In this document: positions 9,320-18,307 of the stretch, in pieces
Layout: each line of letters begins with the position of its first letter
How positions within the stretch are numbered: the first letter of the stretch is position 1
Assembly (NCBI GenBank): GCA_030539295.1
Contig: JAUNSJ010000023.1
Span: forward strand, 1 to 56,418
Direction of reading: 5' to 3'
Length of the DNA stretch: 56,418 nt
Origin: Planctomycetia bacterium
GTDB taxonomy: Bacteria; Planctomycetota; Planctomycetia; Pirellulales; Thermoguttaceae
Notes under the pieces: model-generated
The model's database searches: none
What the model was told of the DNA's origin: nothing
What the model saw: the letters and a program-made list of their open reading frames with translations, nothing else
Translations under genes and position numbers: made by a program

Positions 9320-9347
9320 AGTATACCAGAAAAAAGTCTTTTTTCAA
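9320..9347 (-). promoter_or_regulatory. promoter for the epimerase-nfnAB-ispH-mscS operon
   Basis: On the minus strand TTGAAA (9347-9342) and TATACT (9325-9320) are 16 bp apart, about 80 bp before the start codon at 9237. All five following genes on this strand are tightly spaced, so one transcript is likely. Confidence 0.65.
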
Positions 9348-9366
9348 GTGGAAAAACGACCACCGA

Positions 9367-10248
9367 TTAATCGATAATTTTCGTTATGGCATATTCAATA
9401 ATCCCACGCGCGCCCGCGGCCTTGAGCTGCGGGATGAGCGTCCGGGCCATATCCTGATTGATAATGGTCGTCACGTCGAGCCAATCGGGATCGGACAGTG
9501 GGGCGACAGTGGGCTTCTGTAGCGCCGGAATAATCTTTAAAATCTCTTCCAGTCTTGCCTTAGGAACGTTCATCATCATGGCGACCATTCCTTCGGCGGC
9601 CATGGTCGCTTTAAGCATGATAACGATGTCGTTAATCTTCTTAACCTTCCACGGGTCGGTCAACGCTTTTTTGTTGGCAATGAACCGGGTGGTACTTTGG
9701 AGTATTTCGTCCACGATTCGGAGATTGTTCGCACGCAAGGAACTTCCGGTCTCGGTTACTTCGACGATGGCATCGGCCAGCTTGGGCGGCTTGACCTCGG
9801 TTGCACCCCAACTGAATTCCACAATCGCATCGACCCCATGACGCGCTAAATAGCGCTTGGTCAGTCCGACCGCTTCCGTCGCAATTCGTTTGCCACGAAG
9901 GTCTTCCACCGTTTGAACCGGCGAATTCTCGGGCACACAAAGCACCCAGCGCACCGGACGACGCGAAACCTTCGAGAACCGAAGTTCCGCTACTTCTTCC
10001 ACGTCCGCGCCCGTTTCTTCGATCCAGTCGTGACCGGTCAAGCCGGCATCAAGGACGCCGTTTTCCACATAGCGGGCCATCTCTTGGGCCCGTATGAGCA
10101 TGCACTCGATTTCCTCGTCATCAATGGACGGAAAATAGCTCCTCTTCTCGACCGTAATCGTAAAACCGCTACGACGGAACAATTCGATCGTGGCGTCCTG
10201 AAGACTGCCTGCCGGAATTCCCAATTTCAGTATGTTGCCGGTTGCCAT
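9367..10248 (-). CDS. hisG: ATP phosphoribosyltransferase, long form
   Basis: HisG joins ATP and PRPP in the first step of histidine synthesis. The protein has 293 residues, the length of the long, hexameric form with a C-terminal ACT-like regulatory domain, so feedback inhibition by histidine is expected without HisZ. Visible motifs include KLGIPAGSL at the N-terminus, [12 protein letters not shown] (about 65-76), the PRPP-loop-like region [20 protein letters not shown] and a C-terminal LPQ-type tail region. The start at 10248 is preferred to one 39 bp upstream because AAAGGAAA precedes it. hisI lies immediately upstream on the same strand. Confidence 0.94.
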   Translation of the reverse strand: MATGNILKLGIPAGSLQDATIELFRRSGFTITVEKRSYFPSIDDEEIECMLIRAQEMARYVENGVLDAGLTGHDWIEETGADVEEVAELRFSKVSRRPVRWVLCVPENSPVQTVEDLRGKRIATEAVGLTKRYLARHGVDAIVEFSWGATEVKPPKLADAIVEVTETGSSLRANNLRIVDEILQSTTRFIANKKALTDPWKVKKINDIVIMLKATMAAEGMVAMMMNVPKARLEEILKIIPALQKPTVAPLSDPDWLDVTTIINQDMARTLIPQLKAAGARGIIEYAITKIID

Positions 10249-10332
10249 ATTCGTTTCCTTTTCTCCTGGCGACGAACGAAGTTCCAACCCGGTACCTTGG
10301 GCAGGACTTTGCGATTCGATTACCAGATGCGG

Positions 10333-10731
10333 TTATTTCTTTTTGTATACAACTTGCGGATCAAAAACCCGGTCGCCAACGATTCGGTGGCCCGTTGGCG
10401 TTATCTGGCGGAAGAAGCAGCTCTTATAGCCTTCGTGACAGGCGGCGCCACCTATCTGCTCAACGCGAATCAGGGCTGTATCTTCGTCACAGTCCAGAAA
10501 AATCGACTTAACGAGCTGGACATTACCGCTTTCCTCGCCTTTTCGCCACAGTTTATTCCGGCTGCGGCTAAAATAGACAGCGCGACCGGTGGACAACGTC
10601 TCTTGCCACGCCTCTTCGTTCATATACGCCATCATGAGAACATCGCCGGTTGCGTCATCTTGAGCGACCACGGGCAAGAGGCCTCCGCATTTCTCAAAGT
10701 TCGGATATATCGTCTGTTGGGACTCGTTCAT
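10333..10731 (-). CDS. hisI: phosphoribosyl-AMP cyclohydrolase
   Basis: HisI opens the adenine ring of phosphoribosyl-AMP in step three of histidine synthesis. The 132 residues carry the full set of family motifs: AYMNEEA and [17 protein letters not shown], the metal-binding DCDEDT, and the zinc ligands in CHEGYKSCF. There is no fused HisE domain. It precedes hisG by 84 bp, and a promoter lies about 155 bp upstream, so the two probably form a small his operon. The other his genes are elsewhere. Confidence 0.95.
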   Translation of the reverse strand: MNESQQTIYPNFEKCGGLLPVVAQDDATGDVLMMAYMNEEAWQETLSTGRAVYFSRSRNKLWRKGEESGNVQLVKSIFLDCDEDTALIRVEQIGGAACHEGYKSCFFRQITPTGHRIVGDRVFDPQVVYKKK

Positions 10732-10884
10732 AGTGCGACTCGATTCCGGGGGTTATTTATTACCGATACTCGTTTTACTGTTCTTTAGCCTGACTCTCAA
10801 AAAACACGCGAGATCAGTGCCAAAATGGAAAGAACGGTGCTGACCGCGCAATAGCGGCGTGAAACACTCCTTCCAATTAGGTCA

Positions 10885-10912
10885 ATTATACCCCAAGCGA
10901 GAATTAGGGCAA
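10885..10912 (-). promoter_or_regulatory. promoter for hisI-hisG
   Basis: On the minus strand TTGCCC (10912-10907) and a perfect TATAAT (10890-10885) have a 16-bp spacer. It points toward hisI and lies in the 342-bp divergent gap 10732-11073, which otherwise holds only the plus-strand promoter. Confidence 0.65.
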
Positions 10913-10940
10913 GGGAGGGTCTGCTTGCCGTTCCGGATAC

Positions 10941-10968
10941 TTGATTTCTCACGGCAATATAGTATAAT
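10941..10968 (+). promoter_or_regulatory. promoter for apgM
   Basis: TTGATT (10941-10946) and TATAAT (10963-10968) are 16 bp apart, about 105 bp upstream of the apgM start. This is one half of a divergent promoter pair with the hisI promoter. Confidence 0.65.
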
Positions 10969-11073
10969 GAGAGCGGAGAAACGAATGGGGTTGAAGAACG
11001 TTGCAAAATGAAGTAACTTTACCAGTGCAAAGTCCGGGCGATTCGACGTCTCCCGAAATGCAGAAAGCGTGCC

Positions 11074-12357
11074 ATGACTTCCGATAGAATGAAATATGCA
11101 ATATTAATACCAGACGGGTTTGCCGACGAACCGATTGACTCTCTGGATGGGCAAACGCCCATGGCCTGGGCCAAGACCCCGCACCTGGACGCACTGGCGG
11201 CCTCGGCGGTGATCGGGCGAACGATGAACACGCCGGATGGCTTCGTGCCAGGGTCGGATGTTGCAACGCTCTGTCTGCTCGGCTACGCCCCGGCCGAGGT
11301 CTATACGGGCCGTGCCCCGCTTGAGGCGGCCGCGCAGGGAATCGAGATGGGGCCAGACGACTGGGCTTTCCGTTGCAATCTGGTTACCTTGGGCGATGGA
11401 CTCATGAAAAGTTTTACTGCCGACCATGTCTCTTCCCGGGAAGCCGCGGCACTACTGAAAACCGCCAATGAAGTGGTTGCTCCGCTCTGGAATGAGCTGG
11501 TGGGCCGATACGCGGTCCATGCTGACGCGTGTCGTGGAACGATCGAATTTCTGCCTGGCGTTAGCTATCGGAATCTCATGCTCTTTCGTCCGGAACGGCC
11601 TGGTCTGCTCCCGTTTGCCGACTTGATGACATTTCCTCCCCACGACTACACCGACCAAAAATTCAATCAGGCGCTCCCTGCCAACGGCGAATCCCAGCTC
11701 ATCCGGCAGCTCATGCTGCGACTGGCATCCGTCTTTCTGCCGAGTGGAGTCAATAAAGAACGAGTGGCAAGCGGGAAGTTACCCGCAACAGACGCCTGGC
11801 TTTGGGGGCAAGGGAAACGACCGGGCCTGGTCCCATTTGCGTCCCGTTTCAACGGAGTTCGCGGCGCCATGATAACCGCCGTTGATCTGCTCAAAGGAAT
11901 CGCACGTGGCATCGGCTGGGATTCTATTCCCGTCCCGGGTATAACCGGATATGTGGATACAGACTACGCGGCAAAAGGACGCTATGCGGCTACGGCTCTG
12001 GACAAGTACGACCTGGTCTGCGTTCACGTTGAGGCAACAGACGAAGCCTCCCATGAAGGCAGTCTGGAGAAGAAAATTGATGCCTTGGAAGCCATTGACC
12101 GGGAGATCGTTCCGCAACTTGTAAAAAAATTGCAAACGTACGACCACTGGCGACTGCTTGTACTCCCGGACCATGCGACGCCTGTCCGAACAAAAACGCA
12201 CGCACGAGGATATGTCCCCTTTATGGCCGTCGGTTCCGATCTGACCGGAACGGAGCCGGGCCAAACGTTTAACGAGTCGACAGCGGCCAGAAGCCCTCTT
12301 TGCTTTGACCAGGGGCCTGACCTCATGCCGTGGTTCCTCCAATCGAGCGGAGAATGA
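11074..12357 (+). CDS. apgM: 2,3-bisphosphoglycerate-independent phosphoglycerate mutase, archaeal type
   Basis: This 427-residue enzyme of the alkaline-phosphatase superfamily interconverts 3- and 2-phosphoglycerate in glycolysis. Motifs are the first metal site (ILIPDGFAD), the catalytic Ser/Thr region PGSDVATLCLLGY, YTGRAPLEAAAQGI, a metal site with HVEATDEASHEG near residue 310, and the last one, LPDHATPVRTKTH. The length fits the ApgM group and not the about 510-residue GpmI. The start is uncertain: a second ATG lies 15 bp downstream and neither has a strong ribosome site. Such enzymes are common in archaea and planctomycetes. Confidence 0.9.
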   Translation: MTSDRMKYAILIPDGFADEPIDSLDGQTPMAWAKTPHLDALAASAVIGRTMNTPDGFVPGSDVATLCLLGYAPAEVYTGRAPLEAAAQGIEMGPDDWAFRCNLVTLGDGLMKSFTADHVSSREAAALLKTANEVVAPLWNELVGRYAVHADACRGTIEFLPGVSYRNLMLFRPERPGLLPFADLMTFPPHDYTDQKFNQALPANGESQLIRQLMLRLASVFLPSGVNKERVASGKLPATDAWLWGQGKRPGLVPFASRFNGVRGAMITAVDLLKGIARGIGWDSIPVPGITGYVDTDYAAKGRYAATALDKYDLVCVHVEATDEASHEGSLEKKIDALEAIDREIVPQLVKKLQTYDHWRLLVLPDHATPVRTKTHARGYVPFMAVGSDLTGTEPGQTFNESTAARSPLCFDQGPDLMPWFLQSSGE

Positions 12358-12484
12358 CTCGCTTGACCCCACAAGCCAACGACCGAATTCACTCGGGCTT
12401 TCCCGTACTTATCGCGTTAGCGTGGGAAGGCCGCCGAAGTGAAACGCGTCTTGCCTGCACGTATACGTTCACCCCGGAGCCGCT

Positions 12485-15400
12485 ATGGAACTGAAATACT
12501 TCGACTGGCAAGGGCCTGCGTTCCTGGAACGCGTCGCGAGAACCCTGATCGCTCGCTATCGGGTGGGTTCCCGACTGGATTTCAGTTCCGTAATAATCGC
12601 CATGCCAGGCAGTCATGCGCTCAAGCGTCTTGAACGCTGTCTGGTGCGTTTGACGCAGGAGCTGGCGGACGCGGGCGAAATTTCGCACGACTGGTATCCG
12701 CCGAATCTCATTACGGTTGGTGCCCTACCCACGCTTTTATATCCTCAGAAACGACCTCTGGCCGGAAATGTCACCCAGGCATTCGTGTGGCAGGCTGTGC
12801 TCCGTGAGTTTGCTGACCAGAAGCCGGAACAGCTTAAGAAGCTCATACCAGGCGGGCTTTCGGGTGACCTCGTCCAGGAGATGGACTTCGGTCGCATGCT
12901 CGCGGTCCTGCATCGGGAACTGGCGGCCGAAGAGAAACAGTTTGCCGATGTGGCACGTGAGCAGACCAGTCTCGGAATCAATCCCGAAATTGAGCGGTGG
13001 CTCACTTTGCAAGACTTGCAAAATGGATACCTTAAGCGACTTGAAGAGGTTCATCTCTGGGATATGCAGACGGCCAATCTTGTCGCTGTTCAAAAAAAAG
13101 AATGTCAAACGGAGCAAGAGGTCTATCTTCTCGGAGCTGTCGACCTGAATAAATTGCAAAAAAAGATACTTCAAGAGATAGAATCGCACGTGCACATTTT
13201 TGTCTATGCGCCGGAATCGGAACGCGACCGGTTCGACGAATTCGGGTGCGTGCGTCCGGACGCCTGGCAGGATTGCTCCTTTCCGATCGACGATTCGCAG
13301 ATAACCGCGGCGGACTCCGTGGGTCAGGAAGCGACGCTCGTCGCCGACTGGCTCTTTCCCGACGAGGTGGCTTTAGATGAGACGATGCGGAGTCAGCGTC
13401 TGGAGAATACGGCCTTGTGTATTCCCAACGAAAGCCAGGAAGAATTTCTTCCTTTTCTGGAAGAGGAATTATCTCCGCTTGGCATTGCCGTGACTCCGCC
13501 GGGCGGTTCGGCTATGCGAAAGAATCGCGTCTATAAGCTCCTTGAAGTCGCTGCAAGTTGGATTCGGTCCCGGACATTTAAAGCCTTTAGCGACCTTGTG
13601 CGTCATCCCGACGTCGAGCTGTATCTCCTTCGCCACTGGTCGGAAGGGCCCGATCCGGAACTTGTGCCTGGCGACTGGCTTTCCGAACTGGACGAATTAC
13701 AGGAGAACTCACTTCCGGAATATCTTGACTTTAACTGGTATAAGCATTTGTGCCTTCACGAAGTCGGTCGCGAGCTTGCCCCTGCTTCCGAGGAGGAAGA
13801 AGAGGATGAGTCTCTTGCGTCTGTAACGTCAAATTCGCAGAACGAGAATAACAACTCCCGAGAATTCACTTTTGTGCAACTGGCACATGTAGCTGTCCTG
13901 ATAGAGGATTTATTTCAACCTTTTTTCACAGTGGGTCACGACTCTCTGCTGCGTCGACGTGAGCGACCGGATCGCGACGGGACACACGGTCACAAGGCGG
14001 AGGCTACTGAACCCGACACAATCAGCAGTCTGCGAGAGGCACTACAGGCCGCGACTCGCGTCTGGTTCCAGACAGAGGAATGCTTTAAGACCCTGCTTCC
14101 CTGGTGCTCCTGTCTCTCCGAGTTCTTAAATCGGGTCTATAACACCGCGGGATGGAACGCCGATAATCTGCCCGAAGTTTCGTTCCTGGCCGACGACCAC
14201 GATAATGATACTATACTGGCCCTGCATCAGGTTCGTGACGGGCTGAAAAATGTATTTCAGGTCTTCGATGAATTTGCGCAGGTGCCAGCGTCGCTTCAAA
14301 CGGCAATTCCAGGCTCAACGTTTGTCGGACTGCTGCTCTCCTGTCTTACCCGTGGGCAGATAAGCGGAATTCGCCGCAAGCAGGAAATCAAACTCACGGG
14401 CTGGCTCGACGCCGCTTTGGACGACTCGCCCCAGCTCGCCATTGTCGGAATGAACGAAGGCCGCATTCCGTCTTCTCAAAGTGAAGACCTCTTTCTGCCC
14501 GACTCCATACGTGGCAAACTCGTACTCAACGACAGCAGGGCACGAATTGCGCGCGATGCCTATGTTCTTACAGCAATTTGTCACGGTCGTCCGAACGTTC
14601 ACTTCTTCTTCGAGCGTCGTTCACTCGCAGGCGATGAATTGCTCCCGAGTCGGTTCCTGCTGACCGCTGACCCGGAGCGGATCCCGGAGCGCATTTGCCT
14701 CTTTTTCCCCGAGGACTCGACGCCTGATGTTGTGCCGGCCGGTTTTGTTACGCAACAGGGTCCTTCAAGCGGGCCGGATACACTGCAAGTCGAAGACGTC
14801 TTTCAGCCGCCTGTGCTGCGTATGTCGGGTCCGGAACCGAAGTCGATGCGTGTTACCGAGTTCAAAGAATTTCTGGAATCGCCTTATATCTATTTCCTGA
14901 CGCGACAATTGCAACTCGTGCGACGTCGTGATAATGCGTTGGAAATGAAGGCCACAACAACCGGTAATATTGTCCACGATATCCTCTTCCACTTCGCGCA
15001 GGATGAGAACATGAAACATTGTACAGACGAGAAAGTGCTGTTCGATTTTCTTTCCACGCGACTCGACCGTCTCGCGGCGGGAATCTTCGGACGCAATGCA
15101 ACGGCACTACTCCCAATTCAGATAGAGCAGTTGCGGCGACGTCTATGGCGATTCGCGAAATGGCAAGCTTCGTGGACCGCACGCGGCAATATGATTTTCT
15201 TTTGTGAAAAATCTCCCTCGAACAGTGTTCGACTGATCGTCGACGGTGTGGCCACAACAATCAGGGGACGCATTGACCGAATCGATTACAACATTTCAGA
15301 AAATCGCTGGTACGTCTTCGACTATAAAACATTTAGCTCCTGGAAACAGGGCAAAGGGAAAAAAGATCAACTGCCGCCGGGCGAGTGCCTCTTCTCCGAT

Positions 15401-15847
15401 TGCTACGGTAATACGGTCGACCTGCGTCACCGTTCCGGCCCCAAAGAACAGCCTTGGTCCGACCTGCAGCTCCCTTTGTACCGGTTGCTCTTTCAGACGC
15501 TCATGCGTGAGCATCAGTATGAACTTTCGCCCGAACAGCTTAAAGCCCCCGTCTCACTGGGCTACATTGTCTTGCCGGTCGATTCTGAAACCATGGCTCT
15601 TGGCGCGCCGTGGAACGACCTGGAATTTAACGACGCAATCGGAATTGCTCACTGGGTTATACAAGTCATTCGCCGCCTCTGGCGGGTCGGAGTCGATCCG
15701 CGTGGGGTCCTTGACGAAAACTATCCCGAACGTGGTCTTATTCTCGACGAAAAACTTCCGGACTATCTTAAATCCGAATTTAGCGGCATTACAGGTCTGT
15801 TCGCCTCGAACTGGAATACAAGTAAGCGGGATGTGCCGCGCGAATAG
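12485..15847 (+). CDS. AddB-like PD-(D/E)XK nuclease / inactive helicase
   Basis: This is a 1120-residue protein with the overall plan of AddB/RecB-type subunits: a long N-terminal region related to UvrD-type helicases and a C-terminal PD-(D/E)XK nuclease. The nuclease part begins near residue 785 (MRVTEFKEFLESPYIYFLTR) and carries GNIVHDILFHF, GRIDRID (about 928) and VFDYKT (about 945), matching the GxxDRID...DYKT motif. The cysteine usually found in the 'CP..YF' element of AddB is missing, and no C-terminal cysteine group is seen, so an iron-sulfur staple is absent. A GGAG sits 5-6 bp before the start. No AddA-type helicase gene is in the window. The likely role is double-strand-break processing. 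Confidence 0.78.
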   Translation: MELKYFDWQGPAFLERVARTLIARYRVGSRLDFSSVIIAMPGSHALKRLERCLVRLTQELADAGEISHDWYPPNLITVGALPTLLYPQKRPLAGNVTQAFVWQAVLREFADQKPEQLKKLIPGGLSGDLVQEMDFGRMLAVLHRELAAEEKQFADVAREQTSLGINPEIERWLTLQDLQNGYLKRLEEVHLWDMQTANLVAVQKKECQTEQEVYLLGAVDLNKLQKKILQEIESHVHIFVYAPESERDRFDEFGCVRPDAWQDCSFPIDDSQITAADSVGQEATLVADWLFPDEVALDETMRSQRLENTALCIPNESQEEFLPFLEEELSPLGIAVTPPGGSAMRKNRVYKLLEVAASWIRSRTFKAFSDLVRHPDVELYLLRHWSEGPDPELVPGDWLSELDELQENSLPEYLDFNWYKHLCLHEVGRELAPASEEEEEDESLASVTSNSQNENNNSREFTFVQLAHVAVLIEDLFQPFFTVGHDSLLRRRERPDRDGTHGHKAEATEPDTISSLREALQAATRVWFQTEECFKTLLPWCSCLSEFLNRVYNTAGWNADNLPEVSFLADDHDNDTILALHQVRDGLKNVFQVFDEFAQVPASLQTAIPGSTFVGLLLSCLTRGQISGIRRKQEIKLTGWLDAALDDSPQLAIVGMNEGRIPSSQSEDLFLPDSIRGKLVLNDSRARIARDAYVLTAICHGRPNVHFFFERRSLAGDELLPSRFLLTADPERIPERICLFFPEDSTPDVVPAGFVTQQGPSSGPDTLQVEDVFQPPVLRMSGPEPKSMRVTEFKEFLESPYIYFLTRQLQLVRRRDNALEMKATTTGNIVHDILFHFAQDENMKHCTDEKVLFDFLSTRLDRLAAGIFGRNATALLPIQIEQLRRRLWRFAKWQASWTARGNMIFFCEKSPSNSVRLIVDGVATTIRGRIDRIDYNISENRWYVFDYKTFSSWKQGKGKKDQLPPGECLFSDCYGNTVDLRHRSGPKEQPWSDLQLPLYRLLFQTLMREHQYELSPEQLKAPVSLGYIVLPVDSETMALGAPWNDLEFNDAIGIAHWVIQVIRRLWRVGVDPRGVLDENYPERGLILDEKLPDYLKSEFSGITGLFASNWNTSKRDVPRE

Positions 15848-15945
15848 CCCGGATTTCATCGAACCCCGATTCTTTGACACAAGGACTCCGCACTGTACTG
15901 CGCAAAAAAGTGAAAATTGTGCAACGCGCGCAACGTGTTCTCGGT

Positions 15946-17316
15946 CTATCCGTTCTCACGTGTTAGATCTGTCAGCATAGGGAGCAGACGTGTAATACCC
16001 TCTTGTGTTGAATTGATCTCACCGTCCAACTGCCAGCGATAAGCGGTCGTTAGCAGTTCGCCAAATTGAACTCCGGGCCGCACACCCAATTCAATTAAAT
16101 GGCGGCCGAGCACATAAGGGCGCTGCGGCTCCCGCATAACAGCACACCTCTTCGCCACAAGCAGCCAGGACGCCAAATCAAATTGCGGCCCGGTCGTGCC
16201 CCCAAAATACTCATCGCGTGCCCGTCGGCACGACGCTTGCAAACAGCACCAGAGCAAAACACTCGACGGCGCTACCCGATGCGCCAGGTGACGCGCGTTG
16301 CGCGGCGTGGGACGCCAACCGTCGGGAAGTTCACAGGACTCACTACTTGCCCGTACTAAGGCCTCTACCTGCTTCGTTACACGAACAGGAGCTTTCAGCC
16401 TGTTCAAAAATTTGCATGTCTGTGTGGCCGAAGAGACACCGCCTTCCGCCTCTCCTGATTCCAGGCCCAACGATGCCAGCAAGAGGACCTGTCGCTCGTC
16501 GTCGGTAATCGACTCGGGCTCATCAAGCTCATCATTCAACTCGTCAATAACGTTCGCAAGAAGATCACACCGCCGCTTGGTCCGCTGCCAACAGGGAATC
16601 GCGTCACTGTTAACAAAAACACTCAGTTCCGGAAAACAGTCCAGCCAGCCACACTGTTCCAGAACGGCAAGTCCTTTTGAAGGATAGCGACCCTGTCTCG
16701 CCCATTTTTGCCATTCGTCCCAGAGCCGTTCCGCCGATAAGGTAGGGAATTCACTTCGCACCTCGCGACACATCTCCAGCGTTCGCGATTCCACACTAAA
16801 CCCAAATCGCGACGCAAACTGCATAGCGCGCAGGACCCGCAGTGGGTCGTCCTTAAATGCTGCGGAACAGGCACGCAAAATCCCATTCGCAAGGTCATGC
16901 TGCCCGCCATACAAATCCACAAGAGAACCGTCGATTCGCATGCCCATGGCGTTAATCGTAAAGTCTCGACGGGCAAAGGCTTCGTCAAGCGAAAGTGTGG
17001 GAATCGACTCAACGGCGAACCCCTTGTGACCGCTGCCCATTTTCGACTCGCGTCGCGGCAAGGAAATGTCGATTGTACTGCCGACCTTCAGGACCCCGAA
17101 ACTGCGACCCACAAGATTTACCGGTAGGTGGGGACGCAACGCATTAATAATCGCGTCGCAACTTAAACCATACACTTCTATATCAATGTCCTTCGAAGGG
17201 CGTGACATTAAATAATCGCGGACAACGCCGCCGACCACGAGAATGTCCGTTGCGCCAGCCGCCTGTAAAAGAGAAAATATTTTGCGAACTTTACTGTTAA
17301 ATATCGTCACTGACAT
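15946..17316 (-). CDS. CCA tRNA nucleotidyltransferase / poly(A) polymerase family
   Basis: This class II nucleotidyltransferase of 456 residues should add or repair the CCA end of tRNAs. The head domain has VGGVVRDYL (about 28-36) and the metal-binding DID (45-47), then the family's RRDFTINAMG (about 120) and LYGG, followed by the PDDPLRVLRA-type segment (KDDPLRVLRAMQFASRFGF). The C-terminal half is long and diverged, and no HD motif is evident, so this could be an A-adding, CC-adding or full CCA enzyme. The start at 17316 is used, which overlaps the previous gene's end by 20 bp and suggests coupling. Confidence 0.88.
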   Translation of the reverse strand: MSVTIFNSKVRKIFSLLQAAGATDILVVGGVVRDYLMSRPSKDIDIEVYGLSCDAIINALRPHLPVNLVGRSFGVLKVGSTIDISLPRRESKMGSGHKGFAVESIPTLSLDEAFARRDFTINAMGMRIDGSLVDLYGGQHDLANGILRACSAAFKDDPLRVLRAMQFASRFGFSVESRTLEMCREVRSEFPTLSAERLWDEWQKWARQGRYPSKGLAVLEQCGWLDCFPELSVFVNSDAIPCWQRTKRRCDLLANVIDELNDELDEPESITDDERQVLLLASLGLESGEAEGGVSSATQTCKFLNRLKAPVRVTKQVEALVRASSESCELPDGWRPTPRNARHLAHRVAPSSVLLWCCLQASCRRARDEYFGGTTGPQFDLASWLLVAKRCAVMREPQRPYVLGRHLIELGVRPGVQFGELLTTAYRWQLDGEINSTQEGITRLLPMLTDLTRENG

Positions 17317-18217
17317 GCTGCCACAGATCCTGTAAAACCTCACTGCCTGTTGCGTTCAAAGTCGCCGGCAGTCCTTCTTGCGGGGTAAGCTCTAACAGCG
17401 GAATTATCGAACGACTCTTGACGCCTTCCGACGAGCGTTCCTCGCCGGACGCCTCTTGCTCGCAGCGTACCAGACTCGCACGTGCTATGTGCCCCTTAAT
17501 GCCACAGGCAAGACGCCACGCAATCGTCTCGCCGTCCGAAGCGGGTTCCTCGAGCGACATTAAGAGCGACCCATCCGTCAACTCAAGTCGCCAGCGTGCA
17601 GCCGGCACGGAAGTCGCCCGGTTCGCCTCCTCCTTCTTAAAGACCAGACCATAGATTTTCCCAAGTGAAATTTTCATGCCTTCTTCTCCCAAAGGCACAA
17701 ATTCTACTTTTCCCTCGTGCACTTTGTGCAACGTTCCCTCAAACGTCTCCAGTTCACCGCCGGACGATAGGACGATAGCGTCGCTCTTCCCGTCCTCCGC
17801 AACCAGAGTTCGCCAGGCCGAATCCACTTGGACGTCCTCGGTCGTGGTACTAACGCGAACCGCGACGACCGGAAGTGGCCAACGAACGAAAGCACACATC
17901 GAACCCTCGTCTGTTATTAAGGTCGTACCTGGCGCTGACAGCTGCCCGGAACAGAGGAAACGTCCGACGTTTTTAGAGTCCAACGCCCCCTCTTTATCAT
18001 CATAGGGGGACAAGGCCAACGAATCGACCGCAATGGAACTGCCTTCGTTAAGGTACAGGAAACATCGCAACGATTCTTCCGAAAGGACCGAATGAACGTT
18101 GACAAAAAAAGCCACAAGGAGCAGGAGTCGTGGGAGCCAAGACGTCAGACTCCCCTTGATACAGAGTTCGAAAAACGAAAGATACTTTGTGAAAGAGAGC
18201 AGCGGCAAACCATTCAT
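17297..18217 (-). CDS. secreted or membrane-anchored protein of unknown function
   Basis: This 306-residue protein has an N-terminal hydrophobic segment (LPRLLLLVAFFVNVHSVLS, about residues 28-46) preceded by a long, basic n-region, so it is exported or anchored. The rest is soluble and beta-rich with no recognised catalytic motif. Start at 18217 is chosen because CGGAG lies 8 bp upstream, while a more upstream in-frame start would be TTG without such a site. It overlaps the CCA-adding gene by 20 bp and lies 90 bp after rpsA on the same strand. The plan resembles planctomycete secreted proteins that normally continue into an NPCBM domain. That domain is not present here. Confidence 0.6.
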   Translation of the reverse strand: MNGLPLLSFTKYLSFFELCIKGSLTSWLPRLLLLVAFFVNVHSVLSEESLRCFLYLNEGSSIAVDSLALSPYDDKEGALDSKNVGRFLCSGQLSAPGTTLITDEGSMCAFVRWPLPVVAVRVSTTTEDVQVDSAWRTLVAEDGKSDAIVLSSGGELETFEGTLHKVHEGKVEFVPLGEEGMKISLGKIYGLVFKKEEANRATSVPAARWRLELTDGSLLMSLEEPASDGETIAWRLACGIKGHIARASLVRCEQEASGEERSSEGVKSRSIIPLLELTPQEGLPATLNATGSEVLQDLWQHVSDDI

Positions 18218-18307
18218 CTTCGGAACTCCGAAAAGAGAAAGGACCTGAGGCAAAGCGGGGCAAGGTAGGGAAAGATTTTTGCTTCACCCCAGGTCAATTG
18301 CTAAAAA

